Positions 1 to 9,737 of a stretch of DNA of 64,000 bases are shown here, piece after piece. Numbering within the stretch: position 1 is the first letter of the stretch; each line of letters starts with the position of its first letter. The stretch spans positions 27,113 to 91,112 of the forward strand of contig JAPLRP010000020.1 of the NCBI GenBank assembly GCA_026399095.1. Direction: 5' to 3'. The DNA comes from Methylococcales bacterium. Its GTDB lineage: Bacteria; Pseudomonadota; Gammaproteobacteria; Methylococcales; Methylomonadaceae. The notes beneath the pieces are model-generated. The model was given only the letters and a program-made list of their open reading frames with translations. It was not told where the DNA came from and made no database searches. The translations under genes were made by a program, and so were the position numbers.

Positions 1-326
1 TGTACTTTAATGTCAATGGCATCCGGCCAAATACGCTTTACCGTTACCGTCTCCACCCATGGCAAAGCTGAAACAGCAGTATGAATCGCCTGCATATCCG
101 CATCAAAAAAACCGGTCAACACCAATGGCTGTAAAACAGCCTGTACCTCGTTTTTACTGAGATATTGAAAAACACCTTCAATTCTGACGTATTTAATAGG
201 TAGAGAAGCACTTTTAATCGGTAAGGATTTAATGCGCTCTTTAATGAGCACTTGATAACCAATCGTTACCACCAGCCCAAATAAAAGCAAACCTATCAAA
301 AGGGTTTTACTACCTACATTACTCAT
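1..326 (-). CDS. ftsQ: Cell division protein FtsQ (partial, N-terminal part)
   Basis: Only the first 108 codons lie in the window; the gene runs off the left edge. The translation starts [19 protein letters not shown]: a short cytoplasmic tail, then one membrane segment (about residues 8-27), then the start of a periplasmic POTRA-like region (IKYVRIEGVFQYLSKNEVQ). That is FtsQ architecture. FtsQ links the early cytoplasmic divisome to FtsL/FtsB in the periplasm. Its ATG shares one base with the stop codon of the upstream MurB-Ddl gene (TAATG), so translation is probably coupled. Its position directly after ddl is the standard dcw order and supports the call more than the weakly conserved sequence does. 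Confidence 0.88.
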   Translation of the reverse strand, partial: MSNVGSKTLLIGLLLFGLVVTIGYQVLIKERIKSLPIKSASLPIKYVRIEGVFQYLSKNEVQAVLQPLVLTGFFDADMQAIHTAVSALPWVETVTVKRIWPDAIDIKV

Positions 327-2137
327 TACCCTAAACTGGTTTCCAATATCCGTAAAACCAAATCGTCAAAATCAATGCCGGCCTGTTTAGCCGCCATCGG
401 CACCAAACTGTGATCAGTCATCCCTGGAACCGTATTAATTTCAATCAGTTGATATTGCCCCGTTTCATCAATAAAAACATCAACTCTTGCCCATCCTTTG
501 ACACCCACTACTTTACCGGCTGTTACTGCCAAGCTTCTTATAAACTGCTCCTGCTCTTGACTTAAGCCTGCAGGGCAATGGTATTGTGTAGTAGTCGCGT
601 TATATTTTGCTTCGTAATCATAAAATGTGTTGGGTGTTTCAAGCCTGATAACCGGCAAAGCTTCATTATTTAAAACCGCAACGGTGTATTCCTTACCTGT
701 GACCCAGCTTTCAGCATAAACATCGCAACGATATTCCAAAGCGACTTGTAGAGCTTTAAGCAACTCGTCTCGCGAGTTTGCTTTGCTCATACCGATGCTG
801 GATCCCTCTTGTGCAGGCTTAACAATAACCGGAAAGCCAAGTTTCTCTATACAGGCATCCAAATCATTTTCATCTTGCAATAAAAACCATTTTGGCGTTA
901 TCAAACCATATCCTTGCCAGCACAACTTAGTTCTAAGCTTATCCATGGTTAAGGCTGAAGCCATCACTCCGCTACCGGTATAAGGAATAGCCATCACTTC
1001 AAGAACACCTTGAAGTACGCCATCTTCTCCACCACGACCATGAATGATATTAAATACCCTATCCACTTTTGTTCCGGCCAAAGCATCAATTGGACTACTT
1101 ATTACATCAATGGCGATAGCATCAACACCTTTACGTTTTAATGCGTCATAGACTGCAGCGCCACTTCTCAACGAAACGGTTCTTTCTGCAGCTGATCCAC
1201 CCATTAAGACCGCTACACGACCAAACTTTTCCGAAAATGGCAGCGTTGCAATATCTTGCGTTTCAACTTGATGCTCACCTACCATACAAACCTCAGTCTG
1301 CAATTCCACACCTTGATGCTCCTTTACTTTATTTTGAACATAATAAATTAAATGTTCGATATCAGCTGCCGTCGAATTACCTATATTGACTATAAAATTT
1401 GCGTGCTTTGGAGAAACACAAGCGCCGCCAATTGAATACCCTTTCAAACCTGTTGCTTCTATCAATCTTGCCGCATAATCTCCTTTTGGATTTTTAAAAA
1501 CCGATCCACAACTGGGTTGATTAGTTGGCTGTGTTTTTGCTCTTGTTTCTAATAAAGCTTTTATTTTTTGCTGACTTTCTAAAATATTTCCTTTCTGCAA
1601 TTGTAAATTGCAACTCAAAAACCAGATATTCTCAGCATTTTTTACAGAGCGGTAACTCACTTTGAAATCGTCCGGATAACGAAGTGTTATATTGCCAATC
1701 TGATCAATCGTTTCAACTTGCTTAACTATGCTCCAAGTTTCTCCGCCAAAAGCACCAGCGTTCATTTTTAAAGCTCCGCCCATTGTTCCTGGAATCCCTG
1801 CCAAAAACTCTGCGCCTACCAAACCGTGTTCTGCACAAAAACGGGCGACATGAGCACAAGGAACACCAACTTCGACATAAACCGAGCCGTCTTCGGCTAG
1901 CTTCATTTCCTTCAAGCGTCCCTTGGTATTAATTACCGTTCCACGTATTCCGCCATCCCTGACTAATAAATTACTACCCAACCCCATCCAAAACACGGGC
2001 TCAGATACGGGTAAAGCTTTTATAAAATCACACAAATCTTGACGATCAAATGGAATATAAAGCCGATCAACCGGTCCACCTACTCGCCAACTGGTATATT
2101 TAGCCAGCTTTTCATTACTTAAGACCTTACCCTTCAT
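326..2137 (-). CDS. murB-ddl: MurB-Ddl fusion: UDP-N-acetylenolpyruvoylglucosamine reductase + D-alanine--D-alanine ligase
   Basis: One uninterrupted 603-residue frame carries two complete peptidoglycan precursor enzymes. Residues 1-287 are a short (type II) MurB: FAD-binding motif [12 protein letters not shown] (52-63), [20 protein letters not shown] (114-133), and [10 protein letters not shown] (211-220) with the catalytic Ser212. Residues from about 304 to 603 are a Ddl ligase: [41 protein letters not shown], and RVDVF followed by [14 protein letters not shown] near the end (ATP-grasp and Mg sites). The linker (288-303) is only about 16 residues and has no obvious internal start. Elsewhere murB and ddl are normally separate genes, often neighbours between murC and ftsQ, so fusion of adjacent genes is the simple origin. 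The start overlaps the murC stop by 4 bp. Function of each half is secure; physical fusion is read directly from the frame. Confidence 0.95.
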   Translation of the reverse strand: MKGKVLSNEKLAKYTSWRVGGPVDRLYIPFDRQDLCDFIKALPVSEPVFWMGLGSNLLVRDGGIRGTVINTKGRLKEMKLAEDGSVYVEVGVPCAHVARFCAEHGLVGAEFLAGIPGTMGGALKMNAGAFGGETWSIVKQVETIDQIGNITLRYPDDFKVSYRSVKNAENIWFLSCNLQLQKGNILESQQKIKALLETRAKTQPTNQPSCGSVFKNPKGDYAARLIEATGLKGYSIGGACVSPKHANFIVNIGNSTAADIEHLIYYVQNKVKEHQGVELQTEVCMVGEHQVETQDIATLPFSEKFGRVAVLMGGSAAERTVSLRSGAAVYDALKRKGVDAIAIDVISSPIDALAGTKVDRVFNIIHGRGGEDGVLQGVLEVMAIPYTGSGVMASALTMDKLRTKLCWQGYGLITPKWFLLQDENDLDACIEKLGFPVIVKPAQEGSSIGMSKANSRDELLKALQVALEYRCDVYAESWVTGKEYTVAVLNNEALPVIRLETPNTFYDYEAKYNATTTQYHCPAGLSQEQEQFIRSLAVTAGKVVGVKGWARVDVFIDETGQYQLIEINTVPGMTDHSLVPMAAKQAGIDFDDLVLRILETSLG

Positions 2138-3600
2138 ACTGCTAAGGTCTGCGCAGTAAAAACCCGACTCTCCAGTGCTTCCGTCAATAATTCTGGCAAC
2201 TGAGTTGCAAAATGCCCTACATTACCGGCACCCATCGTCAAAATCACATCATCCGGCCTAATGATCCCTGCCAATATTTTTGGCAGTTGTTGCCATCCAT
2301 CAACAAATACCGGATCAACCTGGGCTCGCATACGAATTGCACGACTGAGTGCCCTACCATCCGCACCGGTAATAACAGCCTCTCCAGCAGAGTAAACATC
2401 CATCAAAATCAGTACATCAACCGTTGATAAAACTTGTACGAAATCTTCGAATAAATCACGCGTCCTTGTATATCTATGCGGCTGAAAAATTATCACTGAA
2501 CGCCGGTCCGGCCAAGCTTGGCGCAAAGCTTCAAGCGTTGCAGCAATTTCTCGAGGATGATGACCATAATCATCAACTAGGGTTAATTTACCACCCTCAA
2601 TAGCCAAGTCTCCCTGAACCTGAAAACGTCTACCTACACCCTTAAACGCACCCAAACTTTTACTAATGGCCTCATCAGCAACCTCTAATTTGGTTGCTAC
2701 TGCAATTGCCGCTAATGAATTAAGCATGTTATGCCATCCAGGCATGTTTAAAGTCACTTGCAACAAGGGATACCCCCCCTGACGAATGACACTAAAGGTA
2801 GTGAGCATACCGTTTTGTTTTATATCTACAGCCCGAACATCCGCTTCTTCATGAACGCCATAAGTTATTACTGGCTTGGATACCAGCGGCAGAATTTCTC
2901 TAATTCCTTCATCATCCAGACACATCACTGCCAAACCATAAAAAGGTAGTTGATGTAAAAATTCCAAGAACGTATCTTTCAAGCGTTGATAGCTATTTTG
3001 ATACGTTTCCATGTGATCCTGATCTATATTGGTCACCACGGCTATCATGGGCTGAAGATATAAAAATGACGCATCACTTTCATCGGCTTCAGCAACCAAA
3101 TAATTACCTAAACCCAACTTGGCATTGCTGCCTGCACTATTTAAACGTCCACCGATTACAAAGGTAGGATCCAATCCTCCTTCTGCGAGCACACTAGCTG
3201 TTAAGCTGGTTGTAGTCGTTTTACCGTGTGTACCAGCAACAGCAATACCGAATCTAAACCGCATTAACTCAGCCAACATTTCTGCACGCGGAATGACCGG
3301 TATTCTATTTAGATGCGCCTGATCTATTTCTTCATTACTACGATCTATGGCCGTTGATGCAACGACAACATCGACATTAGTGACATTTTCCCTTTTATGC
3401 CCAATCTTAATTATCACACCCAACTCTGCAAGCCTTTGGGTTACCGCACTTTCTTTTATATCAGAACCAGAAACTTGATAACCTAAGTTCGACAATACTT
3501 CCGCTATTCCACTCATACCCGTACCGCCCACACCAACGAAATGTATGCGCTTGATATTTCCTAATGTAGAGGCAATATGCGTACCCGCTGAAATCTTCAT
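2134..3600 (-). CDS. murC: UDP-N-acetylmuramate--L-alanine ligase MurC
   Basis: This 488-residue Mur ligase adds L-alanine to UDP-MurNAc in the cytoplasm, the first step of stem peptide assembly. The N-terminal Rossmann motif is [21 protein letters not shown] (about residues 20-40). The ATP loop is [10 protein letters not shown] near residue 124. The central domain has EADESDASF, then TNIDQDHM. The C-terminal domain has [11 protein letters not shown] and QPHRYTRT, which are typical of MurC. Length matches the family (about 480-490). It overlaps murG by 4 bp upstream and the murB-ddl fusion by 4 bp downstream, so the genes are translationally coupled within the dcw operon. Confidence 0.98.
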   Translation of the reverse strand: MKISAGTHIASTLGNIKRIHFVGVGGTGMSGIAEVLSNLGYQVSGSDIKESAVTQRLAELGVIIKIGHKRENVTNVDVVVASTAIDRSNEEIDQAHLNRIPVIPRAEMLAELMRFRFGIAVAGTHGKTTTTSLTASVLAEGGLDPTFVIGGRLNSAGSNAKLGLGNYLVAEADESDASFLYLQPMIAVVTNIDQDHMETYQNSYQRLKDTFLEFLHQLPFYGLAVMCLDDEGIREILPLVSKPVITYGVHEEADVRAVDIKQNGMLTTFSVIRQGGYPLLQVTLNMPGWHNMLNSLAAIAVATKLEVADEAISKSLGAFKGVGRRFQVQGDLAIEGGKLTLVDDYGHHPREIAATLEALRQAWPDRRSVIIFQPHRYTRTRDLFEDFVQVLSTVDVLILMDVYSAGEAVITGADGRALSRAIRMRAQVDPVFVDGWQQLPKILAGIIRPDDVILTMGAGNVGHFATQLPELLTEALESRVFTAQTLAV

Positions 3601-4673
3601 AAACCAGCCTCAGCGATACATAAGCCGGCAACTACTTCTGTAGCATCCAGTCTTGCACATTGGCGAGCTGCAATACTCATATCAACCAATTTATTAAGTG
3701 CTTCAGTTATATGTTCCGCCAGCGATACCGGATTCAAATTATCTTGCTTCAATAAAAGCCCTGCACCTGCATCCGTTAAGTAATGGGCATTTGCTGTCTG
3801 ATGATCATCAATTGCACTCGGTAATGGAATTAAAATAGCGGGAACCCCAATCGCTGCAATTTCACTGATTGTCATCGCACCCGCCCTACAAATCACTAAA
3901 TCTGCCCATTTATAAGCGGCAACCATATCCGCAATAAAAGCACTCACGTCTGCTTGAATAGCCAAAGCTTTGTAGCGACTTTCTACCTGCGATTTCATTG
4001 CCTCACCGGTTTGATGTTTTATGCTAACCACTTTATTTGTTCCATTAATTTTTTGAAATTGTACAATTGCCTCAGGCACAATTTCATTCAAAATTTGAGC
4101 ACCCTGACTACCACCAACAATTAATATCTTAGGCTCACCCTCTAAATATTCATTCATACTGTCGAAATCTGTTAAAAAGCTTTTTCTTAACGGATTCCCT
4201 GTACATTTTGCTTTTAATGTACTGTTAAAACTAGCTGGAAATGCCTCCAAAACTTGGCTTGCTATCCTTGCAAGTAAACGATTGGTTGTTCCTGGTATCC
4301 TGTTTTGCTCATGAATTATTAAGGGTATACCTAAAAGCCGGGTCATCAAACCACCGGGGCCTGCCACAAACCCACCCATTCCTAAAACCACAACAGGCTT
4401 ACGCTTACGCAATATTTTCCTGGCTTGTCCGCAAGCCTTCAATAACATACCCAATGCAATAATTTTTGAAGCTATCCCTTTGCCCCTAAAACCTGCAACT
4501 GACAAATAATCTAGCTCTATACCCTGAGCAGGAATCACCCGACTTTCCAAACCTTTCTGCGTACCTAGCCAGCTAACTTCCCAACCAGCATCTCTTAACT
4601 GCTCTGCAACCGCCAAAGCTGGAAACACATGCCCGCCAGTTCCTCCGGCCATGATAACTATACGCTTACCCAT
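3597..4673 (-). CDS. murG: Undecaprenyldiphospho-muramoylpentapeptide beta-N-acetylglucosaminyltransferase MurG
   Basis: 358-residue GT28 glycosyltransferase that converts lipid I to lipid II at the inner membrane face. The N-terminal glycine loop [16 protein letters not shown] (8-23) is the classical MurG motif. A second loop, [11 protein letters not shown], lies near residue 100, followed by [17 protein letters not shown]. The C-terminal half carries [26 protein letters not shown] and [18 protein letters not shown], which form the UDP-GlcNAc pocket. The length is normal. It overlaps ftsW by 16 bp and murC by 4 bp. Confidence 0.98.
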   Translation of the reverse strand: MGKRIVIMAGGTGGHVFPALAVAEQLRDAGWEVSWLGTQKGLESRVIPAQGIELDYLSVAGFRGKGIASKIIALGMLLKACGQARKILRKRKPVVVLGMGGFVAGPGGLMTRLLGIPLIIHEQNRIPGTTNRLLARIASQVLEAFPASFNSTLKAKCTGNPLRKSFLTDFDSMNEYLEGEPKILIVGGSQGAQILNEIVPEAIVQFQKINGTNKVVSIKHQTGEAMKSQVESRYKALAIQADVSAFIADMVAAYKWADLVICRAGAMTISEIAAIGVPAILIPLPSAIDDHQTANAHYLTDAGAGLLLKQDNLNPVSLAEHITEALNKLVDMSIAARQCARLDATEVVAGLCIAEAGL

Positions 4674-5836
4674 CTCGACCTTTCTTTGGGTAAGTTGGCA
4701 TTTATCTCTGCAACTTCACTTTGCACTCTGAATAATAAAGCCATAGCGCAACACATAATCATCATACTTCCGCCACCATAACTCATTAGTGGAAGGGTCA
4801 AACCTTTCGTAGGCAAAATACCCATATTAACGCCCATATTCACAAATGATTGAAAACCAAACCAAATGCCTAAACCATAAGCTATAAAAGCTGAAAAACG
4901 CTGCCCTATTTTCTCGGCTGCCAAAGCGATTTGAAATGTGCGCCACACTAATAATGAAAACAAGCCTATGATTGTTAGTACGCCTAAGAGCCCCAACTCT
5001 TCACCAATCACAGAAAACAAAAAATCAGTATGCGCTTCAGGCAAATAGAACAATTTTTGCACGCCACTACCCAATCCAACGCCTGACCATTCTCCTCGCC
5101 CAAATGAAATCAATGCATGTACTAATTGATATCCGGTATCTTTAGGATCAGCCCAAGGATCCATAAAGCTGGTTACCCGTTTCATACGATATGGTTCAAA
5201 ATAAACCAGTAACATTGCCAATATGGCTACAAATGAAAGCAACATAATGAACTGCGATAGTCGAGCCCCAGCCAAGAACATAATGCCCATAGCAATAATT
5301 AATATCACTACTGCGGAGCCGAAATCTGGCTCCATCAACAGCAATATACTAGCCACTGCAAACAAAATTAACGGCTTGATCAACCCGAACGCTGATTCCT
5401 TTATTGATTTCTGATGTCGAGTTACATAACCTGCCATATAAATAACAGCAAAAAACTTTACTATTTCGGATACTTGTATTCTCATCCCACCAATAGACAG
5501 CCACCTTACACTTCCGTTTACCTTAACCCCTAGTCCTGGCACGAGAACAATTATCAATAATAATAAACCACTTATAAACAACCACTGCCCGGACTTTTCC
5601 CAGACATTAATCGGCGTAAGCGCTACAGCAGTCCCTAGAAATAGCCCAAGACCTATATGTAATGATTGTCTTATGGGATAGTGTAAGACACTATTTCCGT
5701 TCATCTTTGCACCTAAATGCAATGATGATGATGCAACCATGACATAGCCAATCAACAATAAACTCGTTGTAACAACAACTAATAATGGGTCAAAATGAAA
5801 CCGACCGATCCTTGATGGTTTCGGCCGCTTTTTCAT
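4658..5836 (-). CDS. ftsW: Lipid II polymerase / divisome SEDS protein FtsW
   Basis: 392-residue polytopic SEDS-family membrane protein, the septal peptidoglycan glycosyltransferase that works with FtsI. About ten hydrophobic segments are visible. Family motifs include GLGVKVNGSVRWLSIGGMRIQ, EIVKFFAVIYMAGYV, MEPDFGSAVVILIIAMGIMF, the loop GYQLVHALISFGRGEWSGVG, and near the C terminus LPEAHTDFLFSVIGEELGLLG and LPLMSYGGGSMM. The catalytic aspartate region and the SYGGSS-like loop are therefore intact. It overlaps murD by 4 bp upstream and murG by 16 bp downstream, so coupling is tight. FtsW rather than RodA is chosen because of its place in dcw. Confidence 0.97.
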   Translation of the reverse strand: MKKRPKPSRIGRFHFDPLLVVVTTSLLLIGYVMVASSSLHLGAKMNGNSVLHYPIRQSLHIGLGLFLGTAVALTPINVWEKSGQWLFISGLLLLIIVLVPGLGVKVNGSVRWLSIGGMRIQVSEIVKFFAVIYMAGYVTRHQKSIKESAFGLIKPLILFAVASILLLMEPDFGSAVVILIIAMGIMFLAGARLSQFIMLLSFVAILAMLLVYFEPYRMKRVTSFMDPWADPKDTGYQLVHALISFGRGEWSGVGLGSGVQKLFYLPEAHTDFLFSVIGEELGLLGVLTIIGLFSLLVWRTFQIALAAEKIGQRFSAFIAYGLGIWFGFQSFVNMGVNMGILPTKGLTLPLMSYGGGSMMIMCCAMALLFRVQSEVAEINANLPKERSRWVSV

Positions 5837-7209
5837 GCCAGCAACCTCAATACAGCTTTGGAAAACTGATTACCTCTATCCTGATAATTCTTATATTGAT
5901 CAATACTTGCACAAGCTGGAGATAGCAAAACACTATCACCCGACTCTGCTATACCCGCACAAATCTTCACCGCTTCCACCATATTTTTGGCCGAATAGAC
6001 GGGAACACAATTATTTAATGCCTGCTCAATCAAGCCGGCATCCTTGCCCATTAAGACCACACTTTTCGCTTTTTCTTTAATAACGGGCTTCAATTCATTC
6101 ATATCGGCGCCCTTGGCATCACCACCCGCTATTAGGATAACTTTGCGATCATAACCTTCCAAGGCTGCAACACAGGCGCCGATATTAGTTGCCTTTGAGT
6201 CATTTACCCAAGTAACACCACTTATTTCTGCTACTCGCTGCATTCTGTGATCCAAGCCTTTAAACCTTTTTAAGACGTCACACATAACTTGCTGACCCAG
6301 CCCAATCGCTGTTCCTAATGCTAATGCAGCCAAAGCATTAGCTACATTATGTCTGCCTTCAAGCGGTAATTCAGCCAACGACATTAAATAGTCGTTTTTA
6401 TGCATCAAGTACTCTACACCGTCCTTGTGATCGATATAAAAATCAGCATTTTTTCTAATTGAAAAGGTAAATAATCGCCTGCCAGTTTCCTGCATAGCAT
6501 TGACGATTGGATCATCTATATTAATGACCATAACGCCATTGCCGCTAAACACCTTTTGTTTTTCATATGCGTAATGAGCAATATCTTCATGTCTGTCAAG
6601 ATGATCTGCAGAAACATTTAGTACTGTTGCTGCAGCTGCTTTTAACGCTGAGGTTCTTTCAAGTTGAAAACTCGAAAGTTCCAGAACGTATAATTCCGCA
6701 TTTAGGTCCAGCAACTCTAATGCCGGCGTTCCCAAGTTACCACCAACACCTACTTTTTTTCCTGCGGATTTTGCCATTTCCCCCAGCATCATGGTGACAG
6801 TACTTTTACCATTAGCGCCTGTTATAGCAATTATGGGTACGTTAACCGAACAGGCAAACAAATCAATATCACTAACAATCTTTACACCACTAGCTATAGC
6901 TTTAACTATAGATTTCTCAGTCAAGGAAACGCCCGGACTTACCACCAGATGAGTTGCAACTTTAAAGGCTGTTTCATCAAATCCGCCCGTAAATAGAGGC
7001 GTGTCAGGCATTTCCTGAAAAAATGCATCTTTTAATGGTGGTTTATCGCGACTATCGGTTATTGCAAATTTAAACCCCTGTTTTTGTAAAAAATGTGCAA
7101 CAGAAATACCGGTATGCCCAAGGCCCACAACTAAAATCTTTGAACACTCTGGATCCAGTGCAAAGTTCTTTTTTAACGAATCCAAGATCGCTAAATTAGC
7201 CATGTTCAT
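5833..7209 (-). CDS. murD: UDP-N-acetylmuramoylalanine--D-glutamate ligase MurD
   Basis: 458-residue Mur ligase that adds D-glutamate. Visible motifs are the N-terminal dinucleotide fold VVGLGHTGISVAHFLQKQG, the ATP loop ITGANGKSTVTMMLGEM, SSFQLE, NVSADHLDRH, and the C-terminal LEGYDRKVILIAGGDAKGAD and LLSPACASIDQY. The length is normal. The start used here is ATG at 7209; a second in-frame ATG two codons in gives MANLAIL and cannot be excluded. A gap of about 60 bp separates it from mraY, the largest gap inside the cluster. Confidence 0.97.
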   Translation of the reverse strand: MNMANLAILDSLKKNFALDPECSKILVVGLGHTGISVAHFLQKQGFKFAITDSRDKPPLKDAFFQEMPDTPLFTGGFDETAFKVATHLVVSPGVSLTEKSIVKAIASGVKIVSDIDLFACSVNVPIIAITGANGKSTVTMMLGEMAKSAGKKVGVGGNLGTPALELLDLNAELYVLELSSFQLERTSALKAAAATVLNVSADHLDRHEDIAHYAYEKQKVFSGNGVMVINIDDPIVNAMQETGRRLFTFSIRKNADFYIDHKDGVEYLMHKNDYLMSLAELPLEGRHNVANALAALALGTAIGLGQQVMCDVLKRFKGLDHRMQRVAEISGVTWVNDSKATNIGACVAALEGYDRKVILIAGGDAKGADMNELKPVIKEKAKSVVLMGKDAGLIEQALNNCVPVYSAKNMVEAVKICAGIAESGDSVLLSPACASIDQYKNYQDRGNQFSKAVLRLLA

Positions 7210-7270
7210 TTATCAATCACTCTCAAACAGGCTTTTATAGAAATAAGTTTATTTTCTCTTTGCATTTTTC

Positions 7271-8353
7271 TCATCTCAATTTTAATGTTGCCAAGCCAAT
7301 AAGCACCAATATGACTGTGATAATCCAGAAACGTACAATAACCCTTGGCTCTGGCCATCCTTTCAATTCGAAATGATGATGAATGGGAGCCATACGAAAA
7401 ACTCGCTTACCTGTAAGCTTAAAAGATGCGACCTGAATCATTACTGAAACTGTTTCCATAACAAAAACGCCTCCCATAATCATCAGCACTATTTCTTGCC
7501 TAACCAAAACCGCCAATACGCCTAATGCCGCTCCCAATGCCAACGCACCTACATCCCCCATAAATACCATCGCGGGATAGGCGTTAAACCATAAAAAACC
7601 TAATCCGGCACCTACTAAAGCGGCGCAAAAGACTATTAGCTCTCCAGCGTTAGGCAAATAAGGAATAGCCAAATAACCCGAGAACGTCACATGGCCTGAT
7701 AAATAAGCAAAAATTCCCAAGCCGCCTGCAACCATGACTGTAGGCATAATGGCCAACCCGTCCAGACCATCTGTCAGATTTACTGCATTACTAGTTCCAA
7801 CAATTACAAAATAAGTCAGCACTATATACATCCAACCCATATCAATCATAAAATCTTTAAAAAAAGGAATGATAAATTGTGTTTCTGCTGGTAAGACTGC
7901 AGTTTTATATAAAAAAACTGCAGCCGTTAAGCCAATTAATGACTGAGATAAATACTTGGCTTTAGCCGATAAGCCATCGCTATTTCGCTTTATTACTTTT
8001 CTATAGTCATCAATAAAACCTATGATACCGTAGCCCATTGTGACTAACAGAATGACCCATATATAGCGATTTCCGAGATCTGCCCACAACAAAGTACTAA
8101 TAGCAATTGCGACTAATATTAAAGTTCCACCCATAGTGGGTGTTCCTGATTTTTCGTAATGTGATTGTGGCCCCAGTTCACGGATGCTTTGTCCAATTTT
8201 GTTGGAACTTAACTTCCTGATCATTACCGGACCGATTACAAAACAAATAACCAAAGAAGTTAATGCTCCCAAAATAGCTCGAAACGTTAGATACTGAAAT
8301 ACTCTAAAACCACCATCAAACGTCATTAAATAATCTGCAAAATAGAGTAACAT
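7271..8353 (-). CDS. mraY: Phospho-N-acetylmuramoyl-pentapeptide-transferase MraY
   Basis: 360-residue integral membrane enzyme that transfers phospho-MurNAc-pentapeptide to undecaprenyl phosphate, forming lipid I. Ten membrane spans can be traced. Signature motifs are [13 protein letters not shown] near residue 63, GFIDDYRKV (catalytic DD), [33 protein letters not shown], and the histidine loop [15 protein letters not shown] near the C terminus. Length equals the E. coli protein. It lies 3 bp downstream of murF. Confidence 0.98.
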   Translation of the reverse strand: MLLYFADYLMTFDGGFRVFQYLTFRAILGALTSLVICFVIGPVMIRKLSSNKIGQSIRELGPQSHYEKSGTPTMGGTLILVAIAISTLLWADLGNRYIWVILLVTMGYGIIGFIDDYRKVIKRNSDGLSAKAKYLSQSLIGLTAAVFLYKTAVLPAETQFIIPFFKDFMIDMGWMYIVLTYFVIVGTSNAVNLTDGLDGLAIMPTVMVAGGLGIFAYLSGHVTFSGYLAIPYLPNAGELIVFCAALVGAGLGFLWFNAYPAMVFMGDVGALALGAALGVLAVLVRQEIVLMIMGGVFVMETVSVMIQVASFKLTGKRVFRMAPIHHHFELKGWPEPRVIVRFWIITVILVLIGLATLKLR

Positions 8354-8356
8354 TGC

Positions 8357-9736
8357 TTAATTCCTGTAGTTTTCAACCAGTGCTGCTGCTACATTTTCCA
8401 TGCGCTGAGCTCGTGAACCTTTAATCAAAATCGTTTCATCGCCTTTTAATTCTTGTTTTAATGCGTCAATCAGATCTTGTTGCTTTTCAAAAAAAGTTGC
8501 ACCCTTACCAAAAGCTTGAACTGTTTTTTCACTATCAGTACCAACAGCCAACAATCTAACTACTCCACTGGCTTTAATAAAACCTGCCATTTCTTCATGT
8601 ATTTTAGGACTGTCAGGGCCCAATTCACCAAAAGCACCTAAAACTAACCACTGCTTGCCTTTAAAGCTGGCAAGCACATCAAGACCCGCTTTAAGCGAGG
8701 ATGAATTGGCATTATAGGTATCATCAATAACGACATTGCCTAACCGACTCACTAAAGACTGTAATCGCCCTGTTACCGGCTTAACATCTTCAAGGCCTTG
8801 CTTAATTTGCAGAAGGTCTATTCCCAGAACCAAGCATGCCGCTGCGGCAGCCAGTGCATTAAGCACATTATGTTGTCCAGCCAACTTTAAGCTAATTTCA
8901 ACCGAGCCCAATGAGGTAACTAAATCAAATTTTGTAACGAAGGTTTCATTGCTTATATCTATTTCAATGGCTTTAGCTGTCACATTGGCAGCTTTATTCA
9001 AACCAAATGATATGACCTGTCTATTTCCAGCAATTGACTTCCAGTAGTCGAAATAATCATCGTCATGATTGATAATGGCAAAACCGTCTTTTTTAAGAGT
9101 CTCAATGATTTCTCCTTTTGCTTTAGCAACACCCTCAAGATTTAGAAATCCTTCTAAATGTGCAGCACCCGCATTAGTAATAATGACCACATCGGCTTGT
9201 GCGTATTGACTGGTGTAGGCAATTTCTCCAGCATGATTTGCACCCATCTCAATGACCGCATAACGATGCTGCTTATTAATTCGAAACAGCGTCAAAGGCA
9301 CCCCAATATCATTATTAAAATTGCCTTGTGTAAACAATACAGAATCATTCACAGCCAATATTGCTGCAACCATTTCTTTAACTGTCGTCTTGCCGTTACT
9401 ACCTGTAATTCCGACAATTGAAAGCTTATTGCTTTCCTTTGAGGTAACTTTATTTCTCCAAGCACTTGCCAGTTCTGCCAAGGCTAACCGAGTATCCTCT
9501 ACTACAACATGGGGTAAATTTGATTCAACACCTTTATTCACAATTGCCGCACAAGCACCTAATTCTTTAGCCTGATCAACAAACTCATTGCCGTCAAAAT
9601 TGTGCCCTTTAATGGCAATATAAAGCTGATCTGGCTTGATCGCTCGCGTGTCTATACTGACAGATGTGAAAGACACATCTTCTCCGACGAGCTTTCCTCG
9701 CAGAACATCAGCACATTCACTCAGCATCATTTTCAT
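8357..9736 (-). CDS. murF: UDP-N-acetylmuramoyl-tripeptide--D-alanyl-D-alanine ligase MurF
   Basis: 459-residue Mur ligase that attaches the D-Ala-D-Ala dipeptide made by the Ddl half of the downstream fusion. Motifs are the substrate-binding N-terminal domain (VSIDTRAIKPDQLYIAIKG), the ATP loop GITGSNGKTTVKEMV (about 109-123), VIEMGANHAGEI, ITNAGAAHLEGF, VIDDTYNANSSSLKAGL and the C-terminal LGELGPDS-like stretch reading GAFGELGPDS. The length is normal. It is 3 bp from mraY and 1 bp from murE, so it is clearly in the same operon. Confidence 0.98.
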   Translation of the reverse strand: MKMMLSECADVLRGKLVGEDVSFTSVSIDTRAIKPDQLYIAIKGHNFDGNEFVDQAKELGACAAIVNKGVESNLPHVVVEDTRLALAELASAWRNKVTSKESNKLSIVGITGSNGKTTVKEMVAAILAVNDSVLFTQGNFNNDIGVPLTLFRINKQHRYAVIEMGANHAGEIAYTSQYAQADVVIITNAGAAHLEGFLNLEGVAKAKGEIIETLKKDGFAIINHDDDYFDYWKSIAGNRQVISFGLNKAANVTAKAIEIDISNETFVTKFDLVTSLGSVEISLKLAGQHNVLNALAAAAACLVLGIDLLQIKQGLEDVKPVTGRLQSLVSRLGNVVIDDTYNANSSSLKAGLDVLASFKGKQWLVLGAFGELGPDSPKIHEEMAGFIKASGVVRLLAVGTDSEKTVQAFGKGATFFEKQQDLIDALKQELKGDETILIKGSRAQRMENVAAALVENYRN

Positions 9737-9737
9737 T

